A stretch of 64,000 nucleotides of DNA, from contig OZ245325.1 of assembly GCA_965225705.1 (NCBI GenBank), positions 1,632,419-1,696,418 of the forward strand, given 5' to 3'. Each line of letters opens with the position of its first letter. Positions within the stretch are counted from its first letter, which is position 1. Of the stretch, positions 8,402-17,560 are shown in pieces. The notes beneath the pieces are model-generated. The model saw only the letters and a list, made by a program, of their open reading frames with translations. It was not told where the DNA came from and searched no databases. The translations under genes and the position numbers were made by a program. The DNA is from G965225705 sp965225705. Its GTDB lineage: Bacteria; Pseudomonadota; Alphaproteobacteria; Caulobacterales; Maricaulaceae.

Positions 8402-9832
8402 TCAGGAACCACGGGACTGTTCCACAGGTTTGAAAAAAGAACCGACGCAAGACCATACAACATACACCACAAGACCTGCTATCATGCCAGGCGCCACTTC
8501 GTAGAAATATTTGTTATATCCCAGATAGCGCCACAGCATCACCACACCAAGCCCCGTCAGCATCATCGCAATGGCAAGGCTCTCGGACGGTTTTCCCCCT
8601 GAAACATAGACGATAAAAAGGGGCGCAAAAGCACAGGCAAGGGCCGACCAGGCTATGAGAACAAGACCAAAAACATTCTCATTGGCAAAAAGAGCAAAGC
8701 ACAAAGCGATAAGGGTGACAAAAACCGTGCTTAATTTTGTGAAGAAGTAAGAAGGTTTTTTCCCAAAACTAAAATCACGGGTAAGGGAGGCTGTGCAACT
8801 CAAAATCTGAGAATCGGCTGTTGAAATGGTTGCCGCAAAAAGGCCAGCGAGAATAACACCCACAAGAATTTGTGGCAGAATCTGGCTGGCAAGATGAGGA
8901 AGGGCAAGCTCTGCATCAAAACCACCCGTATCAGGAAGGAGAAGCCGGGCAGCCAGCCCCGTACAAATCGTCAGCGCTGAAAATATGGCATAAAATCCAT
9001 AATAATACAGGCGAACACGTGTGATATCCTTTGGGCGGTCCATCGCCATAAACCGTACCATAATATGTGGCTGACCAACAACACCAAAACCCGCAAAGAA
9101 CCAGCCTAAAACAAAGAGAAAGGGTCCCCAAAAATGACCAAAAGGCAAATCAGGCTGAAACAGATCAAGATAGGTGGGGGAGACATGTTTTAAAGAATCA
9201 ACAAAAGTTGAAAAACCACCGAGAGCGCCGATAGACACAAATAAGAGCAAAGCCATAGAAGCAATCATCACGATAGACTGCGCAGCATCTGTCCAGATAG
9301 AGGCCCGTATTCCCCCCGCAAAACAATAGGCCAGAACAATAGCCGAACCAATAAGGGCCCCCATGGCATAATCCCACCCCAAAAGAACATGCAAAGCCTT
9401 GCTGCCGGCTTTGAGCTGAGCCGCAGCATAAAGGCCTAAAAATATGACCGTAACCACACCGCCGATAAGGCGCAAAATACGATAATCCTGACCATTCCAC
9501 TGACTGAGAACACCAGAGAAGCTGAGAACCTTCTGTTTTTCTGTCACAATACGTAATCTTTTGTGAATAAACAGAGAAGCAATAAAATCTCCAAACACCC
9601 ACCCTATCATCAGCCACATAGATGAAAGACCCACAGTATACGTAAACCCTATCATCCCGATAAACATATAACCACTATTATTGGTTGCAACGGCAGACAG
9701 ACCCGCCAGCCAGGGACTTATATTTTGTCCGGCAAGGAGATAGTCTTTATTTGTACCTTTGTTTTTAAGGGCCGATAAAATGCCCACAAGAAGAAAAAAG
9801 GAAAGAAAGAAAAGAAAACTTGTAATAATCAT
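8402..9832 (-). CDS. Sodium:solute symporter (SSS family, PutP-like)
   Basis: Inner-membrane symporter of about 476 residues with roughly a dozen hydrophobic helices. Family hallmarks are the early KDYLLAGQNISPWLAGLS segment, ATNNSGYMFIGMIGF in helix 2, and GGIRASIWTDAAQS in the middle, which resembles the sodium/proline permease region. The frame is open 32 codons further upstream, but that stretch is low-complexity hydrophobic sequence; the ATG at 9832 opens directly with the first transmembrane helix. The substrate cannot be read from sequence; proline is the best guess. No metabolic partner gene is adjacent. Confidence 0.85.
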   Translation of the reverse strand: MIITSFLFFLSFFLLVGILSALKNKGTNKDYLLAGQNISPWLAGLSAVATNNSGYMFIGMIGFTYTVGLSSMWLMIGWVFGDFIASLFIHKRLRIVTEKQKVLSFSGVLSQWNGQDYRILRLIGGVVTVIFLGLYAAAQLKAGSKALHVLLGWDYAMGALIGSAIVLAYCFAGGIRASIWTDAAQSIVMIASMALLLFVSIGALGGFSTFVDSLKHVSPTYLDLFQPDLPFGHFWGPFLFVLGWFFAGFGVVGQPHIMVRFMAMDRPKDITRVRLYYYGFYAIFSALTICTGLAARLLLPDTGGFDAELALPHLASQILPQILVGVILAGLFAATISTADSQILSCTASLTRDFSFGKKPSYFFTKLSTVFVTLIALCFALFANENVFGLVLIAWSALACAFAPLFIVYVSGGKPSESLAIAMMLTGLGVVMLWRYLGYNKYFYEVAPGMIAGLVVYVVWSCVGSFFKPVEQSRGS

Positions 9833-10463
9833 AAATGCACCAATACGATAAGAGAAATTGAGAAAAAATATATCTAAAAACAGGATGATTTTAGAGAAAG
9901 AAAAGAAGTGAGAGCAAAAGAGACACAATCAAAAAGAGAGAAATTCTGGAATCCCCCCCAGTGGAAAGGTGGAGTTTTTGCTCTGGATCATAAAACAGGT
10001 CAGAAATAGATCATGACATGAGAACGGGGACGCCCCCGGCATATGCCTGGCAGATGTCTTAAACCATGCCTGTACCCTCTCCCCCGGGTCAAAACAAAAG
10101 GCTTTCCCACAAGAAAAGGAAAGAAAAAAAATACGGGCCGGAAAGAAAAAAAAAGAGTCTGATAAAAAAAGGAAACAGGCAGAAGGCAAATAAGAAGCCT
10201 GCCAGAAGAAAAGGGGTACGGGATCACCTGACCCGGATACGCCCTTCCTGATTTCCCAACAGACATCACAAACCTTTTTTTGTTTCTCGTTCGGAGAACC
10301 TTTTTGTTTTCAGAAAGAAAACTGTCTTTTATACAAAAACATCTTCAGGAAAAAACAGAGATTCTCCAAAAATAAGTCCTAACGATATAGGTATTGCCAT
10401 ATCCTGTCAAATATATGAAAAATATACATAAGGTAAGAGAGGGTTAGAATACTTTATTAAAAC
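9833..10463. other. Purine-rich non-coding gap of about 630 bp
   Basis: No gene I can support. From about 10105 to 10215 the plus strand is almost all A and G, which creates lysine-rich open frames without coding character. A weak minus-strand stem, GGCAG/CTGCC around 10170-10195 with Ts after it (minus sense), might end the M23 transcript but lies far from its stop codon. Confidence 0.5.
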
Positions 10464-11471
10464 CTATTGGTTTTGCGCAGAAAGCTTTACCCGCTCAACA
10501 CTTGTGTCCAGACGCTCTTCGCCTTCTAAAAGGGTGGAAGGGTCAAAACGACGCCCCCGCCATGTCATCCGCCAGTCAAGATGTGGTCCTGTGGCTCGCC
10601 CCGTGGCCCCTATCTTCCCGACGGGATCCCCCTGTTGAAGCATAGTACCCTCTTTGACATCAACAGCACTCATATGCATGAATGTCGAGACAAACCCCTG
10701 ACCATGATCCAAAAGGACAAGCCCCCCCTCATAATACATATCGGGCCGTGCGAGGATCACAACACCCCCCGCAGGGGCATGCACAGGGGTTCCTTTGGGG
10801 GCCGCAATATCTACCCCATAATGGGGATTTTTAGGCGTACCATTCAAAATGCGCTGAGACCCATAAAAGCCACTCAACCGACCCTGAGCAGGACGTTTAA
10901 AGTCTTCAAGAAACCAGCGCCCCTCAGCCCGGCTTGCAAAAGCTTTTTTCTTCAAACCACGATCACGTTTGATATGTTTGATTTGTTCGGGGGTTTGTGG
11001 TGTGACCTTAGAAGGCGGGAGTCCATCAATACGCTCTATTTTATAGGTGCGGTCGCTGATCTGAATATCCAGAACAGCCCCCTCTTCATCCTGTCCTGGT
11101 CCTGTCAAAATCCGAAGACGTGAAAAAGGCGCCGCATCACGATGAAAAGCGATAACAAAAATACCCTCATCATCCGCCTGCAGGGTAAGGCGTTGTGCTG
11201 CGACCATATCGGGTGTGAGATCTTTTTCAGGCATTTCCTTAAGGGGAATAAGCTCAACAACAGCACCAGGAGCAGTTGTACATATACCAAACCCGCCTTC
11301 GCGCCAGACCCCCTCACATGTCAGTGGCATGCGGTGTAAGGCCTGTTCTGACACAAGAGGTTCTGGTGAAACAGGATGTCCCTCCGGGGCTTCACGGGCC
11401 AAAACAGAACTTCCACCTGTCACAAGCACACACACCATGGCCAGAACAAAATTTTTGGGGAAAAAACTCAT
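10464..11471 (-). CDS. M23-family (LytM-type) envelope peptidase
   Basis: Secreted 335-residue protein: signal peptide at residues 1-26 (MSFFPKNFVLAMVCVLVTGG, cleavage near VLA), a middle domain, and a C-terminal LytM domain. Zinc motifs are HYGVDIAAPKGTP (H and D) and GPHLDWRM. In the latter, the second histidine of the usual HxH is Asp, as in a common proteobacterial GPHLDW subgroup, so activity may differ from true lysostaphin-type enzymes. The ATG at 11471 overlaps the DUF2093 stop codon as ATGA, arguing for translational coupling and against the upstream GTG at 11501. Probable role: peptidoglycan cross-link cleavage or activation of another hydrolase. Confidence 0.85.
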   Translation of the reverse strand: MSFFPKNFVLAMVCVLVTGGSSVLAREAPEGHPVSPEPLVSEQALHRMPLTCEGVWREGGFGICTTAPGAVVELIPLKEMPEKDLTPDMVAAQRLTLQADDEGIFVIAFHRDAAPFSRLRILTGPGQDEEGAVLDIQISDRTYKIERIDGLPPSKVTPQTPEQIKHIKRDRGLKKKAFASRAEGRWFLEDFKRPAQGRLSGFYGSQRILNGTPKNPHYGVDIAAPKGTPVHAPAGGVVILARPDMYYEGGLVLLDHGQGFVSTFMHMSAVDVKEGTMLQQGDPVGKIGATGRATGPHLDWRMTWRGRRFDPSTLLEGEERLDTSVERVKLSAQNQ

Positions 11472-11689
11472 ACCTCTGTCTCGTTTTGTATATCTCTCCA
11501 CCGCCTGAGAGCAATCTCAGCATTTTTATAAGGCTCCTGATACTCAACACTCCAGTATGACAGGCGGTCCAGGGGAATTTTGGTGCCGCTTACGGCACAG
11601 ACAACATAATCGCCAGACTGAATAATATCAAACTGTGCATCGCCATAGCGCAGCCTGGCTTCTTTATTTAAAGAGAGTTGTTGGAGCAT
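11468..11689 (-). CDS. DUF2093 family small protein
   Basis: A 73-residue soluble protein of a family restricted mainly to Alphaproteobacteria. The recognisable core is ARLRYGDAQFDIIQSGDYVV, then CAVSGTKIPLDRLSYWSVE and a final ALRRW. The single cysteine and the compact beta-rich pattern suggest a small nucleic-acid- or metal-binding fold, but no function is known. It sits between xseA and the M23 gene on the same strand, as in other alphaproteobacteria, and its TGA overlaps the M23 start. GAGG lies eight bases before the ATG. Confidence 0.88.
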   Translation of the reverse strand: MLQQLSLNKEARLRYGDAQFDIIQSGDYVVCAVSGTKIPLDRLSYWSVEYQEPYKNAEIALRRWRDIQNETEV

Positions 11690-11766
11690 AAAAAAAGCCT
11701 CAGTTATTTTTTTTCCACGATGCGAAACTTTCCCATCACGTCTCTCGCCTTTCTACAAGATTTTTC

Positions 11767-13206
11767 TTAGAAAAGCGACCCCTGATCAGAGGTTTTTAGG
11801 GACGTTTTTTCACCGGAAGGTTTTCCCTTTGGCTGATCTGGTATTGTCTTAGTGCCTGTCTCTGCTGTGATCACAGCTGACCTCTCTCCATCATGAAAAA
11901 CAAGATGAACGGCATGACCGGGTTTCATACCCTTCGCGTGACGGATCACACGGCCATGAGGATCTTTGGTCAGGGTGAAGCCACGCTCAAGAATTTTCTT
12001 ATGGCTGAGCGCTTCAAGAAGGGAGCCCTCAGTCTGAAGACGTGCATGCCGGGCCTCCAGATTGCGTTGCAAAGCGTTCTGAAATCGATTCTGAAGGTGC
12101 CCGAGAGCCTGCTGATATTTTTGGCAGGTCTGCTCTATAACATAAGGGGTGAGACGGCCCCCAATATTTTTCAGGCGCAAGCCCTGAATGTGAGCATGAT
12201 GGACAAAGGCGCGATCAAAGCGTTCACACAGACCATCACATCGCTGATATGCTGCGGACAGGATATCTTCCGGACGGGGCAGACGTGCAGCCTTAAGCTG
12301 AAGTTTTTGGCGATCTGACACACGTATCAGGGCCGTTGTCAAACGCGCTTTGAGGTCTTCAAGACGGCGGGACAGGTCATGGCGTACAGGAACGGCCATT
12401 TCTGCCGCAGCAGTGGGGGTCGGCGCACGTCGATCAGCAACAAGATCAAGAAGCGTCCAGTCCGTTTCATGGCCAATGGCCGAGATAACAGGAAACTTAC
12501 TCTCAGCCACAGAGCGCACAAGCCGTTCATCGTGAAAAGGCCATAAATCTTCAAAAGACCCTCCCCCGCGGGCAATGATAATAACGTCCGGAAGGGGAAT
12601 CCCCCCGCCCTTTTTAAGAGCATGAAACCCCTGAAGGGCCTCTGTCACTTCTGAAGCTGCACGTTCTCCCTGCACTAAAACCGGCCAAAGGAGAACATGA
12701 CATGGGAAACGATCCTCTAAGCGGTGAAGAATATCCCGTATCACAGCCCCCGTGGGCGAAGTAATGACACCAATGGTTTTCGGCAAAAAGGGCAGGTCTT
12801 TTTTTTTCTCTGTATCAAACAAACCTTCTCTGGCAAGCTTTTGTTTGCGTTCTTCCAAAAGCTTCATCAAAGCCCCTGTCCCGGCAAGATCCAGACTTTC
12901 AATGACCATTTGATATTGAGAACGTCCCGGATAGGTGGTCAGGCGACCTTCCGCCACAACCTCCATACCCTCTTCAGGCTGAAAGCGCAGGCCTGAGGAC
13001 ACACCACGCCATACCACACAGGACAAGACAGCCTTATCATCCTTCATATCCACATAAATATGACCAGAGCGTGCCCGGGTCACACGCCCAAGTTCCCCCT
13101 TCACGCGTATATGCTGAAAACCATCTTCCACCTTGTGTTTAAGAGCTGCAGACAGTTCAAAAACACTATAAAGGGGAAGGTTTGTGGAAGGATTTTTGGT
13201 GTCCAT
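11767..13206 (-). CDS. xseA: Exodeoxyribonuclease VII large subunit
   Basis: Catalytic subunit of the single-strand-specific exonuclease that works in mismatch repair and recombination together with several XseB small subunits. An N-terminal OB-fold (LYSVFELSAALK to MEVVAEGRLTTYPGRSQYQM) is followed by the catalytic domain with GVITSPTGAVIRDI, IIARGGGSFEDLWPF and IGHETDWTLLDLVADRRAPT, then a coiled-coil region of about 120 residues that recruits XseB. The frame extends 38 codons upstream, but that part is a low-complexity hydrophobic run; ATG at 13206 matches the family start (479 residues). xseB is not in the window. Confidence 0.95.
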   Translation of the reverse strand: MDTKNPSTNLPLYSVFELSAALKHKVEDGFQHIRVKGELGRVTRARSGHIYVDMKDDKAVLSCVVWRGVSSGLRFQPEEGMEVVAEGRLTTYPGRSQYQMVIESLDLAGTGALMKLLEERKQKLAREGLFDTEKKKDLPFLPKTIGVITSPTGAVIRDILHRLEDRFPCHVLLWPVLVQGERAASEVTEALQGFHALKKGGGIPLPDVIIIARGGGSFEDLWPFHDERLVRSVAESKFPVISAIGHETDWTLLDLVADRRAPTPTAAAEMAVPVRHDLSRRLEDLKARLTTALIRVSDRQKLQLKAARLPRPEDILSAAYQRCDGLCERFDRAFVHHAHIQGLRLKNIGGRLTPYVIEQTCQKYQQALGHLQNRFQNALQRNLEARHARLQTEGSLLEALSHKKILERGFTLTKDPHGRVIRHAKGMKPGHAVHLVFHDGERSAVITAETGTKTIPDQPKGKPSGEKTSLKTSDQGSLF

Positions 13207-13392
13207 AGGGTAAAACCTTATACTGCACGCCTTCACACACCTAACATGCACACAAAAAAATAAGAAGAAAAAAAGGCTGCCGTTTTTAAGAAAAACCACC
13301 TTATCCAGATTGTTTTCCAAACTAAGAGCTGATGTCTTTAACCGGGTCTACAAAAGACGTACAGTGTGATTAAGGCGTTTGTGCAAAAGGGT

Positions 13393-15039
13393 CTACCATT
13401 TTTTAAGTGTCATTTTTCCTGACTCAATATCTGACATATCAGACATGCCCTCAAATAAATCAAGTAAGTATTGACCAGATGTATGAATATCTTTGATATA
13501 TCCCCGATAGCGCTCATTGTTTACAGGACCAAATATTTCTTTTGCCATGATTTCAGAAAAACCGTTAATAGCATTAAGACTTGTTCGCACTTCATGGCTT
13601 ATGTCTGCTAAAGAGGCGCCTTGTGCCAGGCAAACTGTTTGGACACCAGCTTTTTCCTGTGCATAGTTTCCAGCCGGGCGATCAGGACAGGATAGAAGCC
13701 TCTTTTCACGCTCCCCTGCATGCCCTGGCTGTTGCACATGCCCTACCGGGTCCACCTCATGGTGTTTTATCTCTGTGACATTTACAGCAATACCTGCAAA
13801 ACATGTGGAAAAGCCTTCCTTTGGTTCATGCCATACCCCACCACGAAAACGTATAAGAACGGACTCAACTGCCCCATGAAGCTCCATATTAATATGGTGA
13901 GGTCCTTTTTTTTGAAAAAGGTTTTTTTGAATCAGGGTGTGGTCTTTCTGATCTATCAGACGAAGAAACTCCTGATAGCTCAGACTGTTTTTTCCTGTAT
14001 GGCCAAGGGCATGGGCCAGCGTGCTGTTAAAAGAAAATATTTTCTTTTCCTGGTCCCAGCACCACAGGCCACATTGTATGTCTTCAGGAATGTGGTTGAG
14101 ATTTTTTTGAGACCCATCAGGAAGTTTGCTCTCTCGTTGACAGAGATGCACCCCCCTTAATTTGATAAAAGACAGGAAAAAGAGGAAAGAAAAAGGCAGG
14201 GCCAGAATAACCCCGTAAAGGAGAGGAAAATAAAACCACTTTTTTGCATCGGAAAGCTGTATTAAGCCACCGGGAAAACCTCCTGAAGGGGCATCTGTTC
14301 TGCTATTTTGAATTTTATAAGAAAAAGTATTCCCCCCCTCACGCAACATCCTGTCTTCTCTCCTGGACAGTCCCGGGATCCCACCAAAGTTCTGTGCATT
14401 AAACCATGGGTTTTTATCTGCTCGCAGCCAGACAGATCCCCCCATGGAGTCAACAAACCCTGAGAAGGGTGTTGTGATGCTGTCTTTTGAAAATTTTCCA
14501 GAGTTTATAAGGGGTGCTATACTTTCTCCCCATGTCATAAGAAGTGCAAGAAAAGCATTCAGTGTCAACGCCCCACTTCTATCAGGGGCGCCCAAAAGTA
14601 AATCTTCCTTTTTTGTATCAGGAACCCCCCCGGCTGTTTCAGAAATATTTTCTGCATGATCGGGACAGGCTGTTTTGAACGTATCCCAATCATCTACATG
14701 ATCTACAGCTCTCACAGAGGTTTGAGAAGACAGGAAAGAGATCCATTTTTTTCTGTGCCGGAAGATGCTTATAAAAGCCCCTTTTTCTAAAACAGAAAGC
14801 TCGCGCTCAACACTTTTAAAAACCTGCTCACAACAGGTGGTAAGCAGAAGATTATTTCGAAAACCAGACGTATAATCATAGAGCATCTTACTCAAGACAA
14901 CCAAACTAAAAGCAGGAAAGATAATCATAAAAAGAAGCAAAAACCTCACATTCCCCCTTTTAAATTTTATGATGTGATCAGAGGGAATCTTTTTGCTATG
15001 AGAGGTTGTGCATTCAAGAGAGTTTAGTCGGTTCTTCAT
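13393..15039 (-). CDS. Sensor histidine kinase lacking the ATPase domain
   Basis: Membrane sensor of 548 residues. Transmembrane helix 1 lies near residues 32-52, a periplasmic region of about 210 residues follows, helix 2 lies near 266-290 (WFYFPLLYGVILALPFSFLF), then a PAS-like domain (about 313-430) and a dimerisation/phospho-acceptor domain with H482 in ISHEVRTSLNAINGFSE. The protein stops 66 residues later at GKMTLKKW, where the HATPase domain should begin. The DNA between this stop and xseA contains no N, G1 or G2 box in any frame, so the ATPase is lost, not frameshifted. The H-box region resembles PleC/DivJ-type alphaproteobacterial kinases. It may be a decaying gene, or a partner that must be phosphorylated by another kinase. 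ATG at 15039 is preferred to the upstream TTG. Confidence 0.7.
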   Translation of the reverse strand: MKNRLNSLECTTSHSKKIPSDHIIKFKRGNVRFLLLFMIIFPAFSLVVLSKMLYDYTSGFRNNLLLTTCCEQVFKSVERELSVLEKGAFISIFRHRKKWISFLSSQTSVRAVDHVDDWDTFKTACPDHAENISETAGGVPDTKKEDLLLGAPDRSGALTLNAFLALLMTWGESIAPLINSGKFSKDSITTPFSGFVDSMGGSVWLRADKNPWFNAQNFGGIPGLSRREDRMLREGGNTFSYKIQNSRTDAPSGGFPGGLIQLSDAKKWFYFPLLYGVILALPFSFLFFLSFIKLRGVHLCQRESKLPDGSQKNLNHIPEDIQCGLWCWDQEKKIFSFNSTLAHALGHTGKNSLSYQEFLRLIDQKDHTLIQKNLFQKKGPHHINMELHGAVESVLIRFRGGVWHEPKEGFSTCFAGIAVNVTEIKHHEVDPVGHVQQPGHAGEREKRLLSCPDRPAGNYAQEKAGVQTVCLAQGASLADISHEVRTSLNAINGFSEIMAKEIFGPVNNERYRGYIKDIHTSGQYLLDLFEGMSDMSDIESGKMTLKKW

Positions 15040-15328
15040 AGTGCAAACACCAAAATAACTACCAAAAGTTGTATATCGGGCCAAAAAAAAAAGACACAAA
15101 ACTATCGGCCAGATCAGTCAGGAAGAAGCCAAAAACAGCTTAATTAAATATTTATTTTTACAATTTGTCAAGAAATTTAAATAAAAGGTTAACCTCTTGA
15201 AAGCAACCTCTCCTGTGGAAGATTGTTCTCTTTCTGAAAGGCTCACCAAACACACGGGGATAAAAACAAGAATAAGATACTTTGAGTAAAAAAATTTATT
15301 TTTTCCCGTTTATACCCCCTCTTTCCCC

Positions 15329-15358
15329 TTGACCTTCCCTTCTTCTTTCCTCTACTAT
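15329..15358 (+). promoter_or_regulatory. Candidate promoter of nrdA
   Basis: TTGACC at 15329-15334 and TACTAT at 15353-15358 are 18 nt apart, about 100 nt upstream of the nrdA start. The -10 element lies inside the first NrdR-like box, which is where a repressor would be expected to bind. Confidence 0.5.
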
Positions 15359-15397
15359 ATATTGCGTTTAGATGGTAAATTTATCATGATATAGTGA
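15352..15397 (+). promoter_or_regulatory. Pair of NrdR-box-like sites upstream of nrdA
   Basis: Box 1 at 15352-15367 (CTACTATATATTGCGT) matches 13 of 16 positions of a palindromic consensus of the form ACACTATATATTGTGT. Box 2 at 15382-15397 is weaker (CATGATATAGTG core, good right half only). They are 30 bp apart start to start, close to the three-turn spacing known for NrdR pairs. NrdR is the (d)ATP-sensing repressor of ribonucleotide reductase genes; position and spacing support the call. Confidence 0.55.
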
Positions 15398-15458
15398 GCC
15401 CTGGAGACTATGCCCTTCAGATCTCTTATCTTTTTGACCCTTTTTGAAGGATTCACCC

Positions 15459-17327
15459 ATGATTTCTCGTCCTGCTCATTTGAACCCTGAAGAGTCTGTG
15501 CAAAACCGGGGCAAACCAAAATTCTTCAAAAAACCAGATTTAAGTCTGGTCCACAAGGTCAGACTTTCCCCGGATCGGGATGATTGTTTAACAGATTTTG
15601 GGAAAACAACGCTCCAAGATCGTTACCTTCTGCCCAATGAAACTCCACAAAGCATGTTTGGACGTGTTGCTGAGGCTTATGCCGATGATGCTGCTCATGC
15701 GCAGCGCCTCTACGACTATATGTCTCAATTATGGTTTATGCCAGCTACACCTGTTTTATCCAATGGAGGAACAAGCCGCGGTCTTCCTATTTCATGTTTT
15801 CTTAATTCTGTGGACGATTCCCTTGATTCCATTATGACGTCCTGGAATGAAAATGTCTGGCTGGCCTCCAATGGCGGAGGAATTGGTACATACTGGGGCA
15901 AAGTACGTTCCATTGGGGAGAAAGTAGGACAAAGTGGCAAAACATCTGGTATTATTCCTTTTGTCCGTGTGATGGATTCTTTAACGCTTGCTATAAGCCA
16001 GGGGTCTTTGCGCCGGGGGTCTGCTGCGGTTTATCTTGATATCCATCACCCTGAAATTGAAGAATTTCTTGAAATTCGCAAACCCTCTGGCGACTTCAAC
16101 AGAAAGTCTCTCAACCTTCACCATGGTATTATGATCACAGATGACTTTATGGAAGCCGTTCGCGATAACAAACCTTTTGCGCTTCGCTCTCCGAAAACAG
16201 GGGAAACTGTTCGTGAAACAGATGCCCGCAATTTATGGCAAAAACTTCTGGAAATCCGTTTGCAAACGGGGGAGCCTTATCTTGTTTTTGCGGACACGGT
16301 GAACAGGGCGATGCCTAAGCACCAGAGAGATTTAGGTCTCAGCGTCAATCAGTCTAACCTGTGTTCTGAAATTATGCTGGCAACAGGGCCCGACCATCAG
16401 GGTCAGGATCGCACAGCTGTCTGCTGTCTCTCCTCCTTAAATGCAGAAACTTTTTCTGAATGGAAAGATAATGAGCTGTTTATCGAGGATGTCTTCCGCT
16501 TTCTTGATAATATTTTAGAAGACTTTATCAATCGCGCACCCCCTGAAATGGACAAAGCTGTTTATGCGGCCAGGCGTGAGCGTTCTGTGGGCCTTGGGCT
16601 GATGGGTTTTCACTCCCTTCTGCAGGCTCAGGGCATTCCTTTCGAATCTGCTTTGGCAAAATCCTGGAATATGCGTCTTTTCAAACATATACGCAGAGCA
16701 GCAGATGCTGCAAGCGTTCAGCTTGCCAAAGAGCGTGGTGCCTGCCCTGATGCTGAAGAACGTGGCGTTATGACACGCTTCTCCCACAAGCTCGCCATTG
16801 CACCAACGGCTTCTATCTCTATTATATGTGGAGGAACATCCGCCGGTATTGAACCCATCCCGGCCAATATCTACACCCACAAAACTCTTTCCGGGTCTTT
16901 CACCGTGAAGAACAAAGCCCTTGTTGATGTGCTTGAAGAAAAAGGGGAAAACACGGCTGAGGTTTGGAATTCCATTCTGGAACATGAAGGGTCCGTGCAG
17001 CATCTTGACTGTCTTGATGAACATGAAAAATCCGTCTTCAAAACAGCCTTTGAACTGGATCAGCGCTGGGTCATTGAGCATGCTGCTGATCGTACGCCTT
17101 ATATCTGCCAGGCACAGTCCCTTAATGTGTTCTTACCGGGAGGTATCAACAAATGGGATTTACATATGCTTCACTGGACAGCGTGGAAAAAAGGCTTAAA
17201 ATCGCTTTATTACTGTCGTTCAAAATCCGTACAAAGAACGCAGTTTGCCGGGGGAGAAGCGAAAGCTTTCTCTCAGGAACACACAGCCACAACTGTTGAC
17301 TATGAAGAATGTCTGGCATGCCAGTAA
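15459..17327 (+). CDS. nrdA: Ribonucleoside-diphosphate reductase, alpha subunit
   Basis: Large subunit of class I ribonucleotide reductase, which reduces ribonucleotides to deoxyribonucleotides using a radical generated in the beta subunit. Of its 622 residues, the redox cysteine C113 (LPISCFLNS), the catalytic N300-x-C302-x-E304 (NLCSEI), a second redox cysteine (AVCCLSSLN), the radical-relay tyrosine pair (SLYYCRS) and the C-terminal shuttle CLACQ are all present. There is no N-terminal ATP cone, so dATP inhibition may be absent or act elsewhere. ATG at 15459 follows GAAGGA by 7 nt. nrdB is not downstream, which is unusual. An NrdR-like site lies in its promoter. Confidence 0.94.
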   Translation: MISRPAHLNPEESVQNRGKPKFFKKPDLSLVHKVRLSPDRDDCLTDFGKTTLQDRYLLPNETPQSMFGRVAEAYADDAAHAQRLYDYMSQLWFMPATPVLSNGGTSRGLPISCFLNSVDDSLDSIMTSWNENVWLASNGGGIGTYWGKVRSIGEKVGQSGKTSGIIPFVRVMDSLTLAISQGSLRRGSAAVYLDIHHPEIEEFLEIRKPSGDFNRKSLNLHHGIMITDDFMEAVRDNKPFALRSPKTGETVRETDARNLWQKLLEIRLQTGEPYLVFADTVNRAMPKHQRDLGLSVNQSNLCSEIMLATGPDHQGQDRTAVCCLSSLNAETFSEWKDNELFIEDVFRFLDNILEDFINRAPPEMDKAVYAARRERSVGLGLMGFHSLLQAQGIPFESALAKSWNMRLFKHIRRAADAASVQLAKERGACPDAEERGVMTRFSHKLAIAPTASISIICGGTSAGIEPIPANIYTHKTLSGSFTVKNKALVDVLEEKGENTAEVWNSILEHEGSVQHLDCLDEHEKSVFKTAFELDQRWVIEHAADRTPYICQAQSLNVFLPGGINKWDLHMLHWTAWKKGLKSLYYCRSKSVQRTQFAGGEAKAFSQEHTATTVDYEECLACQ

Positions 17328-17560
17328 TCCCTTTTTCTGACGGTATCTGACAAAATCATAAGCTTATAAACCCCTCTGATGAGACAGAGATCCAGCAGAG
17401 GTGCAACTATGAGGTCTCTCTCTGGTACAGGGCGGCTTATTTTCGCCTGTGTCTCTTTCCTCTCAGAAACAGACAGCCCCATGCAAGATGAAAAAGACTG
17501 GTGTACCCATAGGGTGAGCAGACACACCCGCGCCATCCTCTCGTTACAGGCCCTCTCTCT

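Noticed and set aside
10066..10251. Lysine/arginine-rich plus-strand ORF
   Set aside because: It arises from the purine-rich tract; no ribosome site, no family resemblance, low complexity.
11471..11501. Upstream GTG start for the M23 peptidase
   Set aside because: It would add a charged extension before the signal peptide; the ATG overlapping the DUF2093 stop gives a proper signal sequence.
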